In this document: one piece after another, positions 38,587 to 51,640 of the stretch
Numbering within the stretch: the first letter of the stretch is position 1
How the letters are laid out: each line of letters starts with the position of its first letter
From: Circinella minor
Lineage: Eukaryota; Mucoromycota; Mucoromycetes; Mucorales; Lichtheimiaceae
NCBI GenBank assembly: GCA_016758965.1
Contig: JAEPRB010000036.1
Coordinates: 62,001-126,000 of the forward strand
Length of the DNA stretch: 64,000 nucleotides
Direction of reading: 5' to 3'
Program-made: the position numbers and the translations under genes
Notes under the pieces: generated by a model
The model's database searches: none
What the model saw: only the letters and a program-made list of their open reading frames with translations
Told to the model about the DNA's origin: nothing

Positions 38587-41226
38587 TTTTGAAATAAAGT
38601 ATATAGCTTTTTATAATGATGGTGATAGTATATATCTCCAAGGTGCGAGAAAAAATGGGAAAGAACGTATGAGTGAAAGGTGAGGGAAATATGAAAGAAG
38701 AAGGGAAAGAAAAAGGTAAAAATGATGACTTATATGTTTCACATGGCAAAAACATAACCCCTTTTCCCAACCACACATGAGTCCGTTTGTTCCCCAAAGT
38801 GACAAAAAAGATTATTCAATCGGTGTAACACTGGTTGCATTTTTTTTTTATGATGGCAACAGATTTTTCAACTCAGGAACATAATCGACTCTATGTTTTT
38901 TCTGCTCCTTTGTGGGGTACTTACCCGAGTTTTTCATTACATAGTCGGAAAAAAATAGGAAAATAAAAAGTATTTAACATATCTTTTTTTTAATATGGTA
39001 AAAAGTGGGTATAATATAAAGTAAGGAAGAGTTATATAGATTGCTATGCTTATGTGAAAAAAAAACGATGGAAAAATTGATTTTTTATTTCATTTGCCAT
39101 CGGGTCGCTTTATTGTTTAATAAAAAAAACCGATGATATCGTACAAATGGTCAAAACTGATGTAACCTTTTGGGAACGCATTTTTTTGGGTTTTCTTTTC
39201 AACACATGAAAATAATAAAAAACCAAGGAATAGATTTATGTGATCACATTATTATATATATTCTTTCTCCACACACTTTTAAAAGTTTTATTATCATACG
39301 TATTGGTTGCGAAATTACAATAATAAGCGCCGAAAGAGGTTAAATTTATTGTTACTCATTGACTTTATGAGGATAAAAAAAAATTAAAGAGTCAACGATA
39401 TACTGTATGTATAAGTGGTGAGAAAGGAAGAAAGGAGCCAATTTTTAGTGACAAGGTGGAAAATTAATATATGATTTATGTAGGTCACGAGTCATCCAGG
39501 AGCACTATGTTCGAAATGTATAAATAATTTCTACGTAACAACAAAACATTAGGTAGCATACTGGATTATGTATTGATAGCTTAAAGCTATACAATACTAT
39601 ATACCTATTTGGTAGAAATAACATTTTGCACAAAAATATAAGGAGAAACTATGGTCTGTGTTAAAGTCGTTTCTTAGGTTTACCGTTAGGTATCAAAAGG
39701 TAGTTTGCTGGCACTACTAGCCACGAGTACACACTCCTATCAATCAAGTGTTTCCTGTCAAAAAGTTATTTGGTAGCTGGTTATCTTTGTTTCTTCTCCA
39801 TTAAGCTCTACATATGAAGATAACTTGAAGTGAGCCAGGAGTTAAATGTAGTATTCTACTTTGTTATGTAGACATAAAAATCAGCATAACGTCTGAGTCC
39901 TGAACTAGCAAAGTGTGGCTTCAAACTTACTGGCCTATATAGCATATTACTCCTCTCTTCTTCCTGTTCTTCAATTACTGCGTACTTTAAATGAATAAAA
40001 GTTTTAGTTATTTGCGTAGAAATATCACAGCCCACAAATTATATTCTATGAAGACCGATACATTAAAAGCAATTTTTGACTGTGTCTCGCACAAGACATG
40101 TATGGACCAGTCTGTTAACCATATGGATAAAAAAAAATTCTCTCAGTACGCGATAAGTTGCTGTCAATATACTAAAAGTACACAAGGTACCATACTTTCG
40201 GCTATAAATGTTTTTTTTATACTTGAAAATTTTTATAACAAAAAACTACCAGCTAAAAAATGGATAGGTCAACATCGAAAATTCAGTCTACCAACTCTTT
40301 GACAGCACAATCACCTGTCAAATTTTACTAACACAAGAAAATGACATTTACATCTCTAATTATCCAATATACCCCGTAAACAAAAAAAAATATCAACAGG
40401 AACTTCTTTTTTTAAAATAGTTTTTATTATTATTTTATTATTATAATTTGATGAAATAAAACTATTACACTACTACTTGTTCAATATTTACCTAAAAAAT
40501 CTGTAAAAACGATTTGGTCAGTAAATCAATCAATTACAAATAAACAAAAAAAGAGGTTTCAAGGAAAAGAATGAATGATTTCTCAGTTTGAAGACTGAAG
40601 GTTTGTTTCTCATCAAAGATAACTACATATCCTTTATGCGCGGTGCATGACAAACTAGATATCATCATGTGAAATATCCAAAACAGTCCTTATATACCCC
40701 TCAAAAATATGTATAAAAAAACTTACCATAATAAAAGAAATTGTTATATCAAAAGGGAATAATCAACAAAATTGTTAGGGTATCTATTAAAAAAACTGTA
40801 AAGTATCGTAAGTATTTTTTCGAAAAAAAAATTTTTTTTCTAGTAGCCAAATCTTTTTCCGTTTTGAAAAGTTTCAGTATAGTTTGTGACTATAATGTTC
40901 TCTTTCATTCTTCTTCAGAGAGATTCCCATTTTATAGTAAATCATCCTTTAACTCTTCACAGTAATAGATTGGTTTGTTCATGTATATAAAGATTACTTA
41001 CTGTATGAAATGGTGATGGATGGATGGATGGATTGAAAAAGGAAGGTATAATGGATGGATGGGAGTATAAGGATGTGTTAGCCTGTTTGACGCGTACAGC
41101 AGCTACTTATACCTTTACATTTTTTTCGGTTCCCGATATTAAATTCCGCAATAGCCAGTCTAATTGACATGTCATTTCGCTTTATTTATTTCGCGTACTC
41201 CTCAATAATTTTTTTTTTATGTTTGC
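38587..41226. other. Intergenic, no gene recognised
   Basis: 2.6 kb between the divergent LACTB2-like promoter and the 3' end of the METTL15 gene. A frame of 103 codons (39991-40302, plus strand) is the longest seen; it has no recognisable domain and no splice-linked continuation, so it is not called. A GATG microsatellite lies at 41015-41033, with more copies at 41051-41060. Confidence 0.45.
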
Positions 41227-41278
41227 AACTCCAATCCCTGTCATATTTTTTTTGTTTCCAACTCCAATCCCTGTCATA
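41227..41278. repeat. 19-bp direct repeat downstream of METTL15 homologue
   Basis: AACTCCAATCCCTGTCATA occurs at 41227-41245 and again at 41260-41278, 33 bp apart, separated by a T-run. It lies 60-110 bp past the stop of the minus-strand METTL15 gene, so it may be transcribed in its 3' UTR. It may be simple tandem slippage. Confidence 0.6.
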
Positions 41279-41336
41279 GAAAAAACAACAATAATAAAAA
41301 AAATTTTACATGATATATATCATTTATCTTTTATTT

Positions 41337-43035
41337 TTATTCTGATGGACCAAAAGGTTCTAAAGGTGCTGCTGTTGTTCGTTCTGCAGCACGTAACTTT
41401 GCGGACCGACTACGAGCGTTATCTTCCATTTCATCCTTAGATGCTTGTATTACACCTTTTGTACATAATGTGAATGAAGGTTCTCCCAACTCTTCTTCGG
41501 ATTGGTTATCTTCCAGTTCCAGTGCTGCTGCATCTCCATATTTTCGTCGCTGTCTATTGACTTGACGTTTGATACTGAACTGATTCACAGCTGCACTTTT
41601 GGCTGATCGACGACCTGCACAATGATGCATAAATGTTTTTACAATTTTATCCTCAAGTGAATGAAATGTTACTGCGACAAGACGACCTTTGGGCTTTAAC
41701 AAGTATTCGCTGGTGCGCAAGGCTGATTTTAACTCTCCTAACTAAATAGATTATGTCTTAAGTTTTTTTCTCTGATGATGCTACATCGCAGGAAGAAAAA
41801 GTGGAAATCCAGATTTTAAATTACCTCATCATTTACATAGATACGGATAGCTTGGAATGTTCGTGCTGCTGAATTACGAACCATATCATCATCACCGCGC
41901 TGCCAACGTGGCTGTGGGCATGCTTTCTGAATTACAGCAGCGAGCTCAGCTGTGGTGGAGAATGGTGATTTCTGTCGTGCAGTTACAATGGCCGATGCAA
42001 TTTTTCTGGATAATCTGTCACCACCATACTATAATAATATACATTCTAATTAGATTCATGATCAATCCTCCTTCAATCTTATATTTCACATGAGATTTTA
42101 TATCCATTTTTTTAATATCGTTGATATTTTACCTGATAAATGATGTCTGCAATCTGTTCACGTGAGTAATAATTAACAACTTCATATGCTGATATAGATC
42201 TTGAAAGAAGTTCATTTTCTTGCTCAATTTTTGGTTCAACACCTTTTCCACGAGAAAACATTCTCATGTCTAATGGACCATCTAATTTATATGAAAATCC
42301 TCGTGCAGCTGTTTCCAACTGGTATTATTCAGTTAACCACTTGTACTTTTTCTAACTTTATATGAAAGAGAATGTTTTATTTTGATTATATTTTTTTTTT
42401 ACCTGTGCACTGGATACCCCAATATCCATCACCATACCATCTAAAAACGGAATGTTGTCATGGTGATTATCACGTAGCAACTTGTCAATTTGTCCAAATC
42501 GGCCTAATAATGGAAATAACCGACCTCTACAATTTTGTTATTATTTACAAGGTAACAGTGTTAATAATATTTTTTTTTTCGTTATAAATTTAATGAAAAA
42601 TTACCTCACCTGTACGCGTCCATATCAGCCATTTGTAAAGCTTTTTCATATGCAGTAGGATCTTGATCAACAGCATAAACTTTACAATCAGTACTGTCTA
42701 TATATATATATATATATATATATCAAAAAAAAAAGAAAAAGGGACATTCACTAATTACATTAGTCCCTTTTTAAATTGTAATTTTTGTTACCCAAAGAAA
42801 ATCATCAATTACCAAGGAGAGCTTTGGTATAGCCGCCATCGCCAAATGTTAAATCACAATAGATTCCACCTGGTCTAGGTGACATGTAGTCTAAAACTTG
42901 TTGAAGCATGACAGGTTTATGAACAGCTATATATGGGACATGAGTTGAATTCCATCGTTGATGAATTATAATCCGATTTAAAGTTGACTTTGCATAATAA
43001 ATATTTTTTGTTGTTTTTGTTGAAAAAGAAAACAT
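41337..43035 (-). CDS. Mitochondrial rRNA cytosine-N4 methyltransferase (RsmH/METTL15 family)
   Basis: SAM-dependent enzyme that N4-methylates a conserved cytosine in small-subunit rRNA, here of the mitochondrial ribosome. Six exons: 42813-43035, 42610-42697, 42403-42526, 42133-42318, 41825-42028, 41337-41741, giving 409 residues. The N-terminus is rich in S, T, K and R and lacks early acidic residues (MFSFSTKTTKNIYYAK), as in a mitochondrial presequence. It is followed by HKPVMLQQVLDYMSP, SAM loop YCDLTFGDGGYTKALL, VYAVDQDPTAY, GMVMDIGVSSAQ|LETAARGFS, GPLDMRMF, YGGDRLSRKIASAIV, TFQAIRIYVNDE|LGEL and VAVTFHSLEDKIVK. These are the RsmH signatures in full order. An acidic, alanine-rich extension follows the catalytic core. 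The ATG at 43033-43035 is the only start that supplies the presequence. Confidence 0.95.
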
Positions 43036-43507
43036 AACAATTAATGCAGAAAAAAATATCAGTTTCCCAAATTCTCAATTTGTATAAAAATTTTCAGACG
43101 AGAAATAATGATAATTATATTCTTTGCAAAAGAAAATATAATAGTAATAATGTTAATAAAAAATGAAAGTAAAAAATTGAAGTTATCCAAACAAAAAAAA
43201 AGGATTACAAGGTGAAAAACAAAATATAAGCAGCCAGAGTAAATGTATATAAAGTGAAAGAAAATGAGCTAAAAACTTGGGAAAAGATAATTCAAGCGCT
43301 ATCACGCAAAGTATCAAAAAAAAAAAAAATAGAAGGGAGGCTAGAAAAGGAAAGTAATAGTAAGTAAGGTAAGAAAAAAATTAGCAAGTCCATTCTATAT
43401 AGTATATGCTGATAATGTGGTATTATGCATCTGTGTCCAATGTCTGTGCATATGTGTATTTCAAAGAGAATGTATATTTATTTATATATAAGGGAAGATA
43501 AGGTGCT
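43036..43507. promoter_or_regulatory. Upstream region of the METTL15 homologue / 3' flank of the PSP1 gene
   Basis: 472 bp, A/G-rich on the plus strand (so pyrimidine-rich upstream of the minus-strand METTL15 ATG), with an A run around 43317-43329. No distinct TATA box was identified. It also holds the 3' end of the PSP1-domain gene. Confidence 0.4.
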
Positions 43508-46011
43508 TTACATGGCCTGCTTTTTATTCATCGTGTTAACGGAACACCTATTAATAAAGAGATTGGTTTAGATATATATTTTTATATAATTTAATCTGGC
43601 CAGCAGTGGTAATAGGCAGTTTATTGATAGGTATACTTACATCCATATACGTGTTTTGTAAATTTTGAAAAGGTCACGGACCAATTCTCGGAAATCAACA
43701 CGGCGTTCGGCGACAAAATAAAATGTCAACTTACGACGATCCCTAATGTTCCACAAAAAAAAGTAGATGAGGAATAATTTACAATGAATATACTTTTCTC
43801 CCACATTCTTCTAGTTTTTGCATTCTTTTTCTCACCATTGATATTCAGCATCTACAATGTCCATCATAAGTTTTTTTTGTTTGCTTTTCGTTTGACAAAT
43901 AAGTAAAGCTTTTTGTTCATCTTGACGCTTTGTTACCAATAAAGTAATCTCTGCTGTTGTTGCTAATCGGCAGATACGTTTTAGAGAAGGTGTTGTGGTA
44001 CTGGAGGGTGTTGTTGGAGATGATGAAGAGGATGTTGAAGTCCCAGTAGATTGAGATGTCGTTAGTATCGCTGACGATGTATTATTAGGAGGAGAAGGTA
44101 TGATACCTTCTCCGTTTTGAACAGCAGGATCTTCCCACATTCCAGAATTGGTGGATTGAAGTAACAATGCAACTTGATCCGCTGGTAAATCCTTGGCCAC
44201 TACTTTACCTAAATCACGTCCACGATCTGCTTCAACGATAATCCAATCATTTTTTTCGACAGGAATTGTACTATGATAGATTTCAGATCGTCCTGCTTTG
44301 AACTCTACCATACACCATGACATGGTAGTCGATAAATTATGATGTTGTTGATGACTAGAATAATCAACTGATTCGAATAAGTCAGATGATAATAAGTTAC
44401 TAGGTAAAAACTTGTCAAGCTCCCGTTGCTGTTGACGTTGTTCATTTAAATAGCTTGCAGCGGCAGCAGCAGCAATTTCCACTGATGTGGTGTTGCTGCG
44501 TGTTGTAGCAACACCGAGCAATGGACCGGCAAGTGAATGACGACGATAAGGTAAAAATCCAGGCTCTTCAGGTACGCTAGAATAAATGTTTTTTTATCAA
44601 TATATGAGCTTATCTTTAGAAAGCATATATAATAAGAAAAAGGAGTTGTTTTAATAACGCAAAATTTACCTGGATAATATATCACGAGGATTAAAATGCT
44701 CCTGGACAGAATCTTCACTAGTTGTAGGCAACGGTGACAATGAAAGTCGACGGCTTGCGCGTAATGGTTGTTGCTGTTGCAAATCTCGGTCACCAAGTGT
44801 AAAGCGAGGCGAATGTGCATACGATGACGGTAATAGGGTTTGGGAGGAGGTGGAAGAGGAGGTGGTGGGAGAAGGTGTATAGTTGTTAGTTGAAGAGCTT
44901 ACTTTGTTTCCGACTAAGCTATATTCCCATAAAAGGGATTGTTGCTGCTGATGTTGTTGATTTGGAGTAGTTACAGGTAATGCTGACTTTAACTTTGTTG
45001 TACTCCAAATATTATTCGTTCCAAATCTATTCGCTTGCTGTTGTTGTTCGGTACTAGCTACTGCTGTATCCTCCGCAGTAGCAAATTGGCTATTATTAAT
45101 TAATGAATTGGGCATCCAAGGTGTTTGCTGACCCATAATAAAAGATGAAGGTGAAGCTGCTGAAAAGGAAGCTCGTTTTTCAGCTGGCACGGGCAATGTC
45201 GGGAAAAAGGATGATTTGCGTTGCTGGCTAAGAGTTTCGTGGGCAAGTGAATGCCTTCGATAGGGTAGAGTTGATTCCATTTGAGGATGAAATATCTGCT
45301 CACGCTCGAAAAGTAGTTCTCCTTCCCTCTTTTGATATTGGTCCTGGTCTTCGAACATAAATGCCATGGATGAGTTACCATTGTTATTATTAGTTGTCAT
45401 GGATGTTGTTGCTGTAGTAGTAGCAGTAAAACTATTGGTAGCTCCAGATGATGTAGCTGGTTCCAAATATTCATCTGCGAGAGGACCCCCCAGCCAATAG
45501 GGTGTATCACCAGTTTGTTCATCATCTTCATTTAAAGGTTCATATTCAGAAGAGCAGGATGGTGGCACGGGATGATTATTTTGCTGTTGTTTTTCTGCTC
45601 GATGTTGATGTACTTGGTGTTGATGATGTTGATATTCAGTTGAAGTTGGATCCATTGAGGATGAAGCTGGCGGAAAACGAAATGATGACTATATCATGAT
45701 GATATGTTGATAATAAATAACATGTACGTATAACATTTTTATTTTAGTATAACGTGAAAAATAAAATCGTCAGTTTCTTTTTTTTAAAATATGAAACAGT
45801 TTATTTTATATGATAAAAGTATTCTTACTTGATTATCCCAAGGATTAGCAAAAACAGGCGGTTGCTAGACAAAATATGAATTGATAAAAGATATAAATAA
45901 AAAGGTGAATGGGAGAAGAGAAAAGACCATTGTTTAAATTCTTTATTTTAAGATTGTTGTTATTATTTTGTTTATACATAGTTTTATTTTTTTTCTCACC
46001 TGCTCTAACAT
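43508..46011 (-). CDS. PSP1 C-terminal-domain protein
   Basis: Six exons: 46000-46011, 45829-45864, 44670-45688, 43836-44576, 43641-43742, 43508-43547, giving 649 residues. The first two exons are 12 and 36 nt and encode [16 protein letters not shown], which continues in phase. The long N-terminal half is low-complexity (Q, S, T, N). It holds two copies of LPYRRHSLA, plus [10 protein letters not shown], which look like basophilic kinase or 14-3-3 sites. The C-terminal PSP1 domain has [76 protein letters not shown] and [11 protein letters not shown]. Fungal members include yeast Psp1, a suppressor of DNA polymerase alpha defects; molecular function is unclear. If the last intron is not spliced, translation stops at 43637 (637 residues). 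Confidence 0.88.
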
Positions 46012-48206
46012 AATATGCTAGCGTTAGTATGAAAACGAGTTTTTGCGTAGTGAAAGTAAGAAAACAGAGTAAAAATAAAAAAAGAAAGCCAAAAAATAAA
46101 AATAAAAGAGAAAATGACAATGAAAAAGAAAAAAAAAAGAAAGGGAATTGTGGTGAATATCTAGATTTTTAAAAATAATTGTTTGAGGGTGAAAAAAAAA
46201 AGAAATGAAACTCACTCTTGTTGTGTATTATTATACTATATTGTCAAACATCTGTATATATAATAATAATAATAGAGATATATTATTTTAATAATGAAGT
46301 GTGTGAGTATGATGTAAAAATAAATAGGGCCCAGTAGTAGAAAATTCTTGTGTGTGTGAATTATACATATAATACAATGTACTATAGCTATAAAAGCATC
46401 AAGTCAACGAATAGATTTGTTAGGAAGTAAGGAGAAAAACCAACAAATCAAGTGACACTTTAAAGTTGTTAGATTTCATAAAACTCGTTGAAAAAGTCTT
46501 CATACAGTAATGTTAATTGTTATACACACTTATAGTTATTTTGATAATTATGTTCCTTTTTTTTTTATTTTTGTATAAGCATATTCAGTCAACCTTTTGC
46601 CAAAAATGAAAATAAGGATTATCAAAGAAAAAAAAAAAGAGGGGAGGGGGGAGGAGGGAAGCAAGAAGTTATAGCTGAAAGAACATAATAATAGTGATAA
46701 CATGTGTTTTAAAAGGAAGATGTATAGTTTCCTTTTTTAATTTCTTTTTCTTTTTGCATTGTAAAAAAAAACAGTTATTGTTGAATAGTGATAAAAATCA
46801 TTCGTACCATTCTATTAAAATAAAACAACTCTTTCATTCACGCCATACAAGAGCGTTTCTGTACTATTAAAACAGAATGATAAAGCTAGGTATTAGGTAT
46901 TTGAGAAAAAAAAGTTTTTTGATTTTCAAGTATATAAAAAATAGCAACTTGATCTCTTACGTACTTAGGTTTTTACGGTCTGTGCTTATTCCCCCTCCCC
47001 AAAACACACTCATATTTTTACACCCCCAATTGCAAAAAAAAAAAAAAAAAAGGTCGGGGGCGTACAGGAGAACTAATTGAGAGAACAGGAGTTTTTTTTT
47101 TATTTTTTATAAGCAAACATTCACATCAACTGTACACTATATTGCCGACAAACAAAGCTGCTGCAAATGGATATATGTATCATTATCATTATGCAAAATC
47201 TAAGTCTCTTTTTTACTGCTCTACGTACTAGAAGAAACCTCAATTTCTTTCTCCTTCTCTCTTTTTACTCTCCCCTCTTCCATAATTCAGTCCCATTTTT
47301 TATTACTCTTAGTATATATACACTCTACTTATTTAATTAGCTTATAAAATACCATTATTATTATGCTTTTAATTTCTTGTCAAGAGAAACAACAAAGTCA
47401 ACAAGTGTACGGCATGACTTAAAAAATAAAATATTTTTATTAAGTTTATACTTACACATAATTTTCAAGAGATAATATTAAAAATCGGTGACAGTGATTA
47501 TGATGCTGGAAAAGAGGGGGTAGTGATAAAAAAAAATAAAGGTTTATACAGATCCTTGTTCGAGGTTCTCTGGTACATCTACAAAGAATTATATATTGAT
47601 CCCCCTTACGTATTCCTTTTTTTCTCCTCTTTTCTGACTCCCCACTTTCTTATTTTCACATATTCCTTCTTCATACTAAACTATGGTGAATATCCATTTG
47701 TGGTTAATCTTGCCGACATTTCTCAGGCTATGCTGGTGACACACTGTATCTACATTATATGTTACACATGTTAACCAGCTAAGTTATTTGTTTTTCTTGT
47801 ACTACATTTTTTTTAAAAATGGTAATGGAAGGATATACGCAACAGTTCTTCAAAATAACAGTAGTTGAGTGTTGTAGTTGATGTGAGTGAGATCTTTTCA
47901 TAAGTAATTTTCTTGTTACTATTAGCAATAAGTATAGATAATGTTTATTCTTTGTTATATATTAAAAAAAAATGTCATAAATTACAACACTCACCCTTAT
48001 CATATATTACAACATTGGATTGTATGTTGTGACATTAATGATAATATAGTATACATATGATAGCATTTAAGTTCTAGATATAAGAAAAAACAGGTTTTTA
48101 TTCGTCTACTACACAACAGTTCTATTGGATAGATCGTTTTAATAATTGGACATTTATCTTACTTAATATAGTAATAATTACTTTCCGTATATCAGATTAT
48201 TTTGTA
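46012..48206. other. Gene-poor tract upstream of the PSP1 gene, no gene recognised
   Basis: 2.2 kb of AT-rich DNA with A- and T-runs (46125-46135, 46628-46640, 47034-47050). It presumably includes the PSP1 promoter near its left end; a pyrimidine tract on the minus strand (46078-46145) would lie in its leader. Short frames here have no recognisable features. Confidence 0.45.
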
Positions 48207-48292
48207 CGAGCCTTCGTCATCTTCGCACCTTCGTGGGTTGAGCCCCTTCGCTTCGCTTCGTGTCAACCCCAGTGCTACGGTTTGGCGGCTCG
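48207..48292. mobile_element. 86-bp GC-rich hairpin element between 10-bp direct repeats
   Basis: An abrupt GC-rich block in AT-rich DNA. It begins CGAGCC (48207-48212) and ends GGCTCG (48287-48292), an inverted terminal match. The inner arms GGGTTGA (48235-48241) and TCAACCC (48263-48269) form a second stem around a CTTCGCTTCGCTTCG loop. TTATTTTGTA lies directly on both sides (48197-48206 and 48293-48302), like a target-site duplication. The layout resembles GC clusters or double-hairpin elements known from fungal mitochondrial genomes, or a tiny MITE. It has no coding capacity. Confidence 0.6.
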
Positions 48293-49410
48293 TTATTTTG
48301 TATTCGACGTTATAAAATGCTTACGCAAACCAGAATGTCAAAACATATCAATACATGGATAAATAGCTTTATTAGATGCAACAGTATATTGTATTATTTA
48401 GCCCCTAGCCTAAGAAACTATTTCCAATAGTAAACTGTTCGGTGTAGATGCTTTTTTTTTAAAAATAAAATTCAAATTAACGAACGACTCTGCTGAAATA
48501 ATAAAATGTAGTAAAAAACTGCAGAGGTACAATAACGCATGCTATGATAAAATAATATTTTATTAATAAAGAATGACAAGAGTTGGTGGCGTGGTAGCAT
48601 AAAAAAAGAGAGTAGTGAATAATAGTAATATAACCTAGTTAACTAAAAAAACACTGGACATATGTTATATTTAATATCTTAATCTAAAAAAAACATGTTA
48701 TTATCAACATATAACACCCTCTTTATTTTTGTCAAGTCTTATTGAATTATTTTCTTTAGTTATAATTTGATAAGTTTATTTTAAAATAATTTACTTTTCT
48801 TCAAAGCTTTCAGCATCAATAATAAAGGATTATTATAATGAGTTGATCTATATTGTAGTTATTGCTGTATAGGAGTGTCGCAAAAGTGTATAGTATCATT
48901 CCATTCTATATTAATAAGCAAGTTAATATTAGAAGACAGAGTGAGTACAATAATGAGGAGTAAAAGTATTGCTTTTCGTAACTTTCTTGAAGAGTATATT
49001 TATAGTCTATAAGTGTGTTAATAAGTTGTTTAGTGTAGGGTGTGACCTCCTCTTTCTTGTTTTCCATTATGTATACATAGAATAAATTTAAAGTTGATGA
49101 TGTGTCACTATTGGTTTTTCCTTATTTTTATAGTTCTGTGCTTTAAATAGGTTTCTACATGCTTATTGTTTGTACAAAGTTTTATGTCGAGAGAGAAAAA
49201 AACAAAGAAAAAGGAATGAGGATCGACACATTGCTTCTTTCACTTGTCCAGTTAAATATGATCAGCATTGTAAATTTATGGAGAATTAGCTTAATATATC
49301 TTATTTGTGAGCGTACTATTATTCGCCCCATACTAGAAGTTTTGTAGTATAAAAATACAGTACGTATCGTATATTATTTGAACTAGTTAATCATTATTCC
49401 TGTTTTTTCT

Positions 49411-49449
<39 letters not shown>

Positions 49450-51204
49450 TTTTTTTTTTTTTGAAAAAAGGAAAGGAAAAATGACGATATTTTTTGTGTG
49501 AACTATTATCTAATAAGCTTATTACTAAATTATATATGTAATGAAATGCAAAGAAAAATAATTTATCAACCTTACACAATTATGTAAAAGGAGTGCATAT
49601 TACCAGTAATGGTAATATATAATTACCATTAAAACCTGCCTTTCTTCTTGCTTCTATAATTATCACTAATTGTTATGTATACTTTTGCTTCTTACTGCTG
49701 AGCGAGGGAGCCAAGGCAACATCGACTTTCAAAAATTGAAACCCTCGAATACGCAATATGACAAAGGCCCCCTTTTAGATATGATAATGTATCTAAATTA
49801 TATATTACAGCAATTTATGATTAATATGTACTTTACATATCCTGCTGTATTATAATTGTAAACTGTTTTTACTTGTGCATGTCTTTCTATGTCTAAAAAT
49901 TTATATAAAAAAAGGTGTTTTGGTCTGTTGGGTCTACTACGGGTTAATTTATGCTTTCGTATTTATATTGACCGTCATACAGTGGTGTTCTTCTACCACA
50001 CTCTAATGATTTCAGCTGGACATATATCTAAAAGATTCGCATGTAATTGAAAAAAAGCTACATAATAAAAATAATTATGTCACTTGTATGAAGGTGGAAT
50101 ATGTACTTTATTATGGGTAAATCTTCTTGCTAGCGATTCAACAAGAATGCGAATTCCCTCTTTACAATTTTTTTGTCTCCTTTTCTTTTATTATTAGCAA
50201 TTAAAAAAAGTCCCGTTTTTTTTGTGTGAAGTCTTTCTGGATGTTTCGGCTCGTACTCTATTTTTTTAGGGAGCTTACTTTGTTGTCTTTTTGCATTACT
50301 GCAACAATATATCATATTATATGTGGGATATGATTAACCAACAAACAAGGGAAAATAAAATTGTAGTTCTCTTAGTATTTTTCCCAAAGTCAAAAAATTG
50401 AAGCCATCAAAATCATAATATAACAAACTAACAAAAATCAAACGCACCAATTTTTTTTACTAGAAATTATGTTAAAAATGTCGTTTTTTCTACAAAGAAT
50501 TATCACTTAAAAATGGAATATAATCTCAAGGCGAAGAATATTTTTTTTCAAACTTTGGAACTTTCCATCATTGTTTTCTCATCATGGACATGACTACTAT
50601 TATAGTAGTAACGGTATAACGAATCCAAGTATTTTGTTGTTGTCGTTTGCATTTATAGATTATAGCCGATCTGATAATATATAACATCTCCTTCGGAAAA
50701 GGAAAAATTAATCAATCATCGGAAAACAGAAAGTTTATTCTCAAGTGAGACATACGAAAAAAAAAATCCCTTTTTTTCCCGACTTTCTTTTTCAGGCGCT
50801 GTTGCTATTTTTTGTACGGAACATAATTGTTCCGGATTCTGAAAACTTGACCTCCAGATCACGTGACCGGGAAAAAAGGTAAACGTTTGGCTAGTCGTTG
50901 ATACTCTTGTAACCAATATAAAAAAATGAAAAAAGATAACACATATTCAAAACATAGCAAGATAAATAATAAGGTGCAGTATTGTTATTAAAAACTTTAT
51001 TAATAGTTCGCTATTCAATTATCAGACAGCCATTATTGTTGATATTAAATTTCTGGATATTTTTAACCTCGTCATAATCAGGGAAAGCATAAAGGTTCAG
51101 GTGGATCATGTATTCCATTTAATAAACATGTGTAGCAAACTTCTTTTCTTGAGTAAAGTCGGCAGTGCAAACCAACCACCCAGGTAGTGGTAAGATAGAG
51201 TAAA
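48293..51204. other. Gene-poor tract, no gene recognised
   Basis: 2.9 kb of AT-rich DNA. A TC microsatellite followed by a T-run lies at 49412-49462. A palindromic E-box-like TCACGTGA is at 50858-50865, in a slightly more GC-rich stretch. Short frames on both strands have no recognisable domain. Confidence 0.45.
49412..49462. repeat. TC microsatellite followed by poly-T
   Basis: About 14 TC dinucleotides (49412-49440) run directly into 22 T residues (49441-49462). Simple-sequence DNA with no gene adjacent. Confidence 0.9.
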
Positions 51205-51640
51205 ATGCTAGGAATTCTTGATCATATAGTTTTAGTCTTCTTGCTCGAAGACAACAAAGGTACGACTTGGTCTAATCGAAATTTCATTTCGGCGCGGTTG
51301 GAACTGAACGGCTTGAGGAGACTCAATCACCAACCTGAGTGTTATAAGAACAAACAACGCAATAGCACCATCTTCAAGACTCCAGTGATACTTGGTGCTG
51401 ACGTTAAAAAAACTTAACCATTATTACATGTTGTTTGATCATTTATGCCGCAAATGATATGTTTGAATATTCAATCAATTATTTTTGAGGAATACAAGCC
51501 ATATATCCCCTTTACAACGGCATAGCATCCAAACTTCATACAGTTCATACAGTCGTAATAGCACGGAACTCTACGCCAATACCATCAAGCAGTCAATCCA
51601 AAAAGAGAAATTATTTGTCGTCAAGAACAAGAAACTGAGA
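51205..51640 (+). pseudogene. Possible Argonaute gene relic (MID/PIWI boundary)
   Basis: The frame 51205-51417 reads LVFLLEDNKG, then ARLELNGLRRLNHQPE, then FKTPVILGADVKK. This recalls the Argonaute order of a MID-domain strand, LKxNxKLGGxNH and PxxxxGADVTH, where the last aspartate is the first PIWI catalytic residue. After a gap, 51545-51640 reads ELYANTIKQSIQKEKLF, like the following YxAxxRxQxxRxEII segment. The order and rough spacing fit, but each block is degenerate, the fragments are short, and no intact PIWI domain follows. I treat it as a tentative relic; chance similarity is a real alternative. Confidence 0.3.

Noticed and set aside
39991..40302. 103-codon plus-strand frame between the LACTB2-like and METTL15 genes
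   Set aside because: No recognisable domain, no biased codons, no introns linking further exons. Kept out of the gene list although a lineage-specific gene cannot be excluded.
48207..48292. GC-rich hairpin considered as a tRNA or snoRNA gene
   Set aside because: No tRNA A/B boxes or cloverleaf spacing and no C/D or H/ACA boxes; the flanking direct repeats favour an inserted element.
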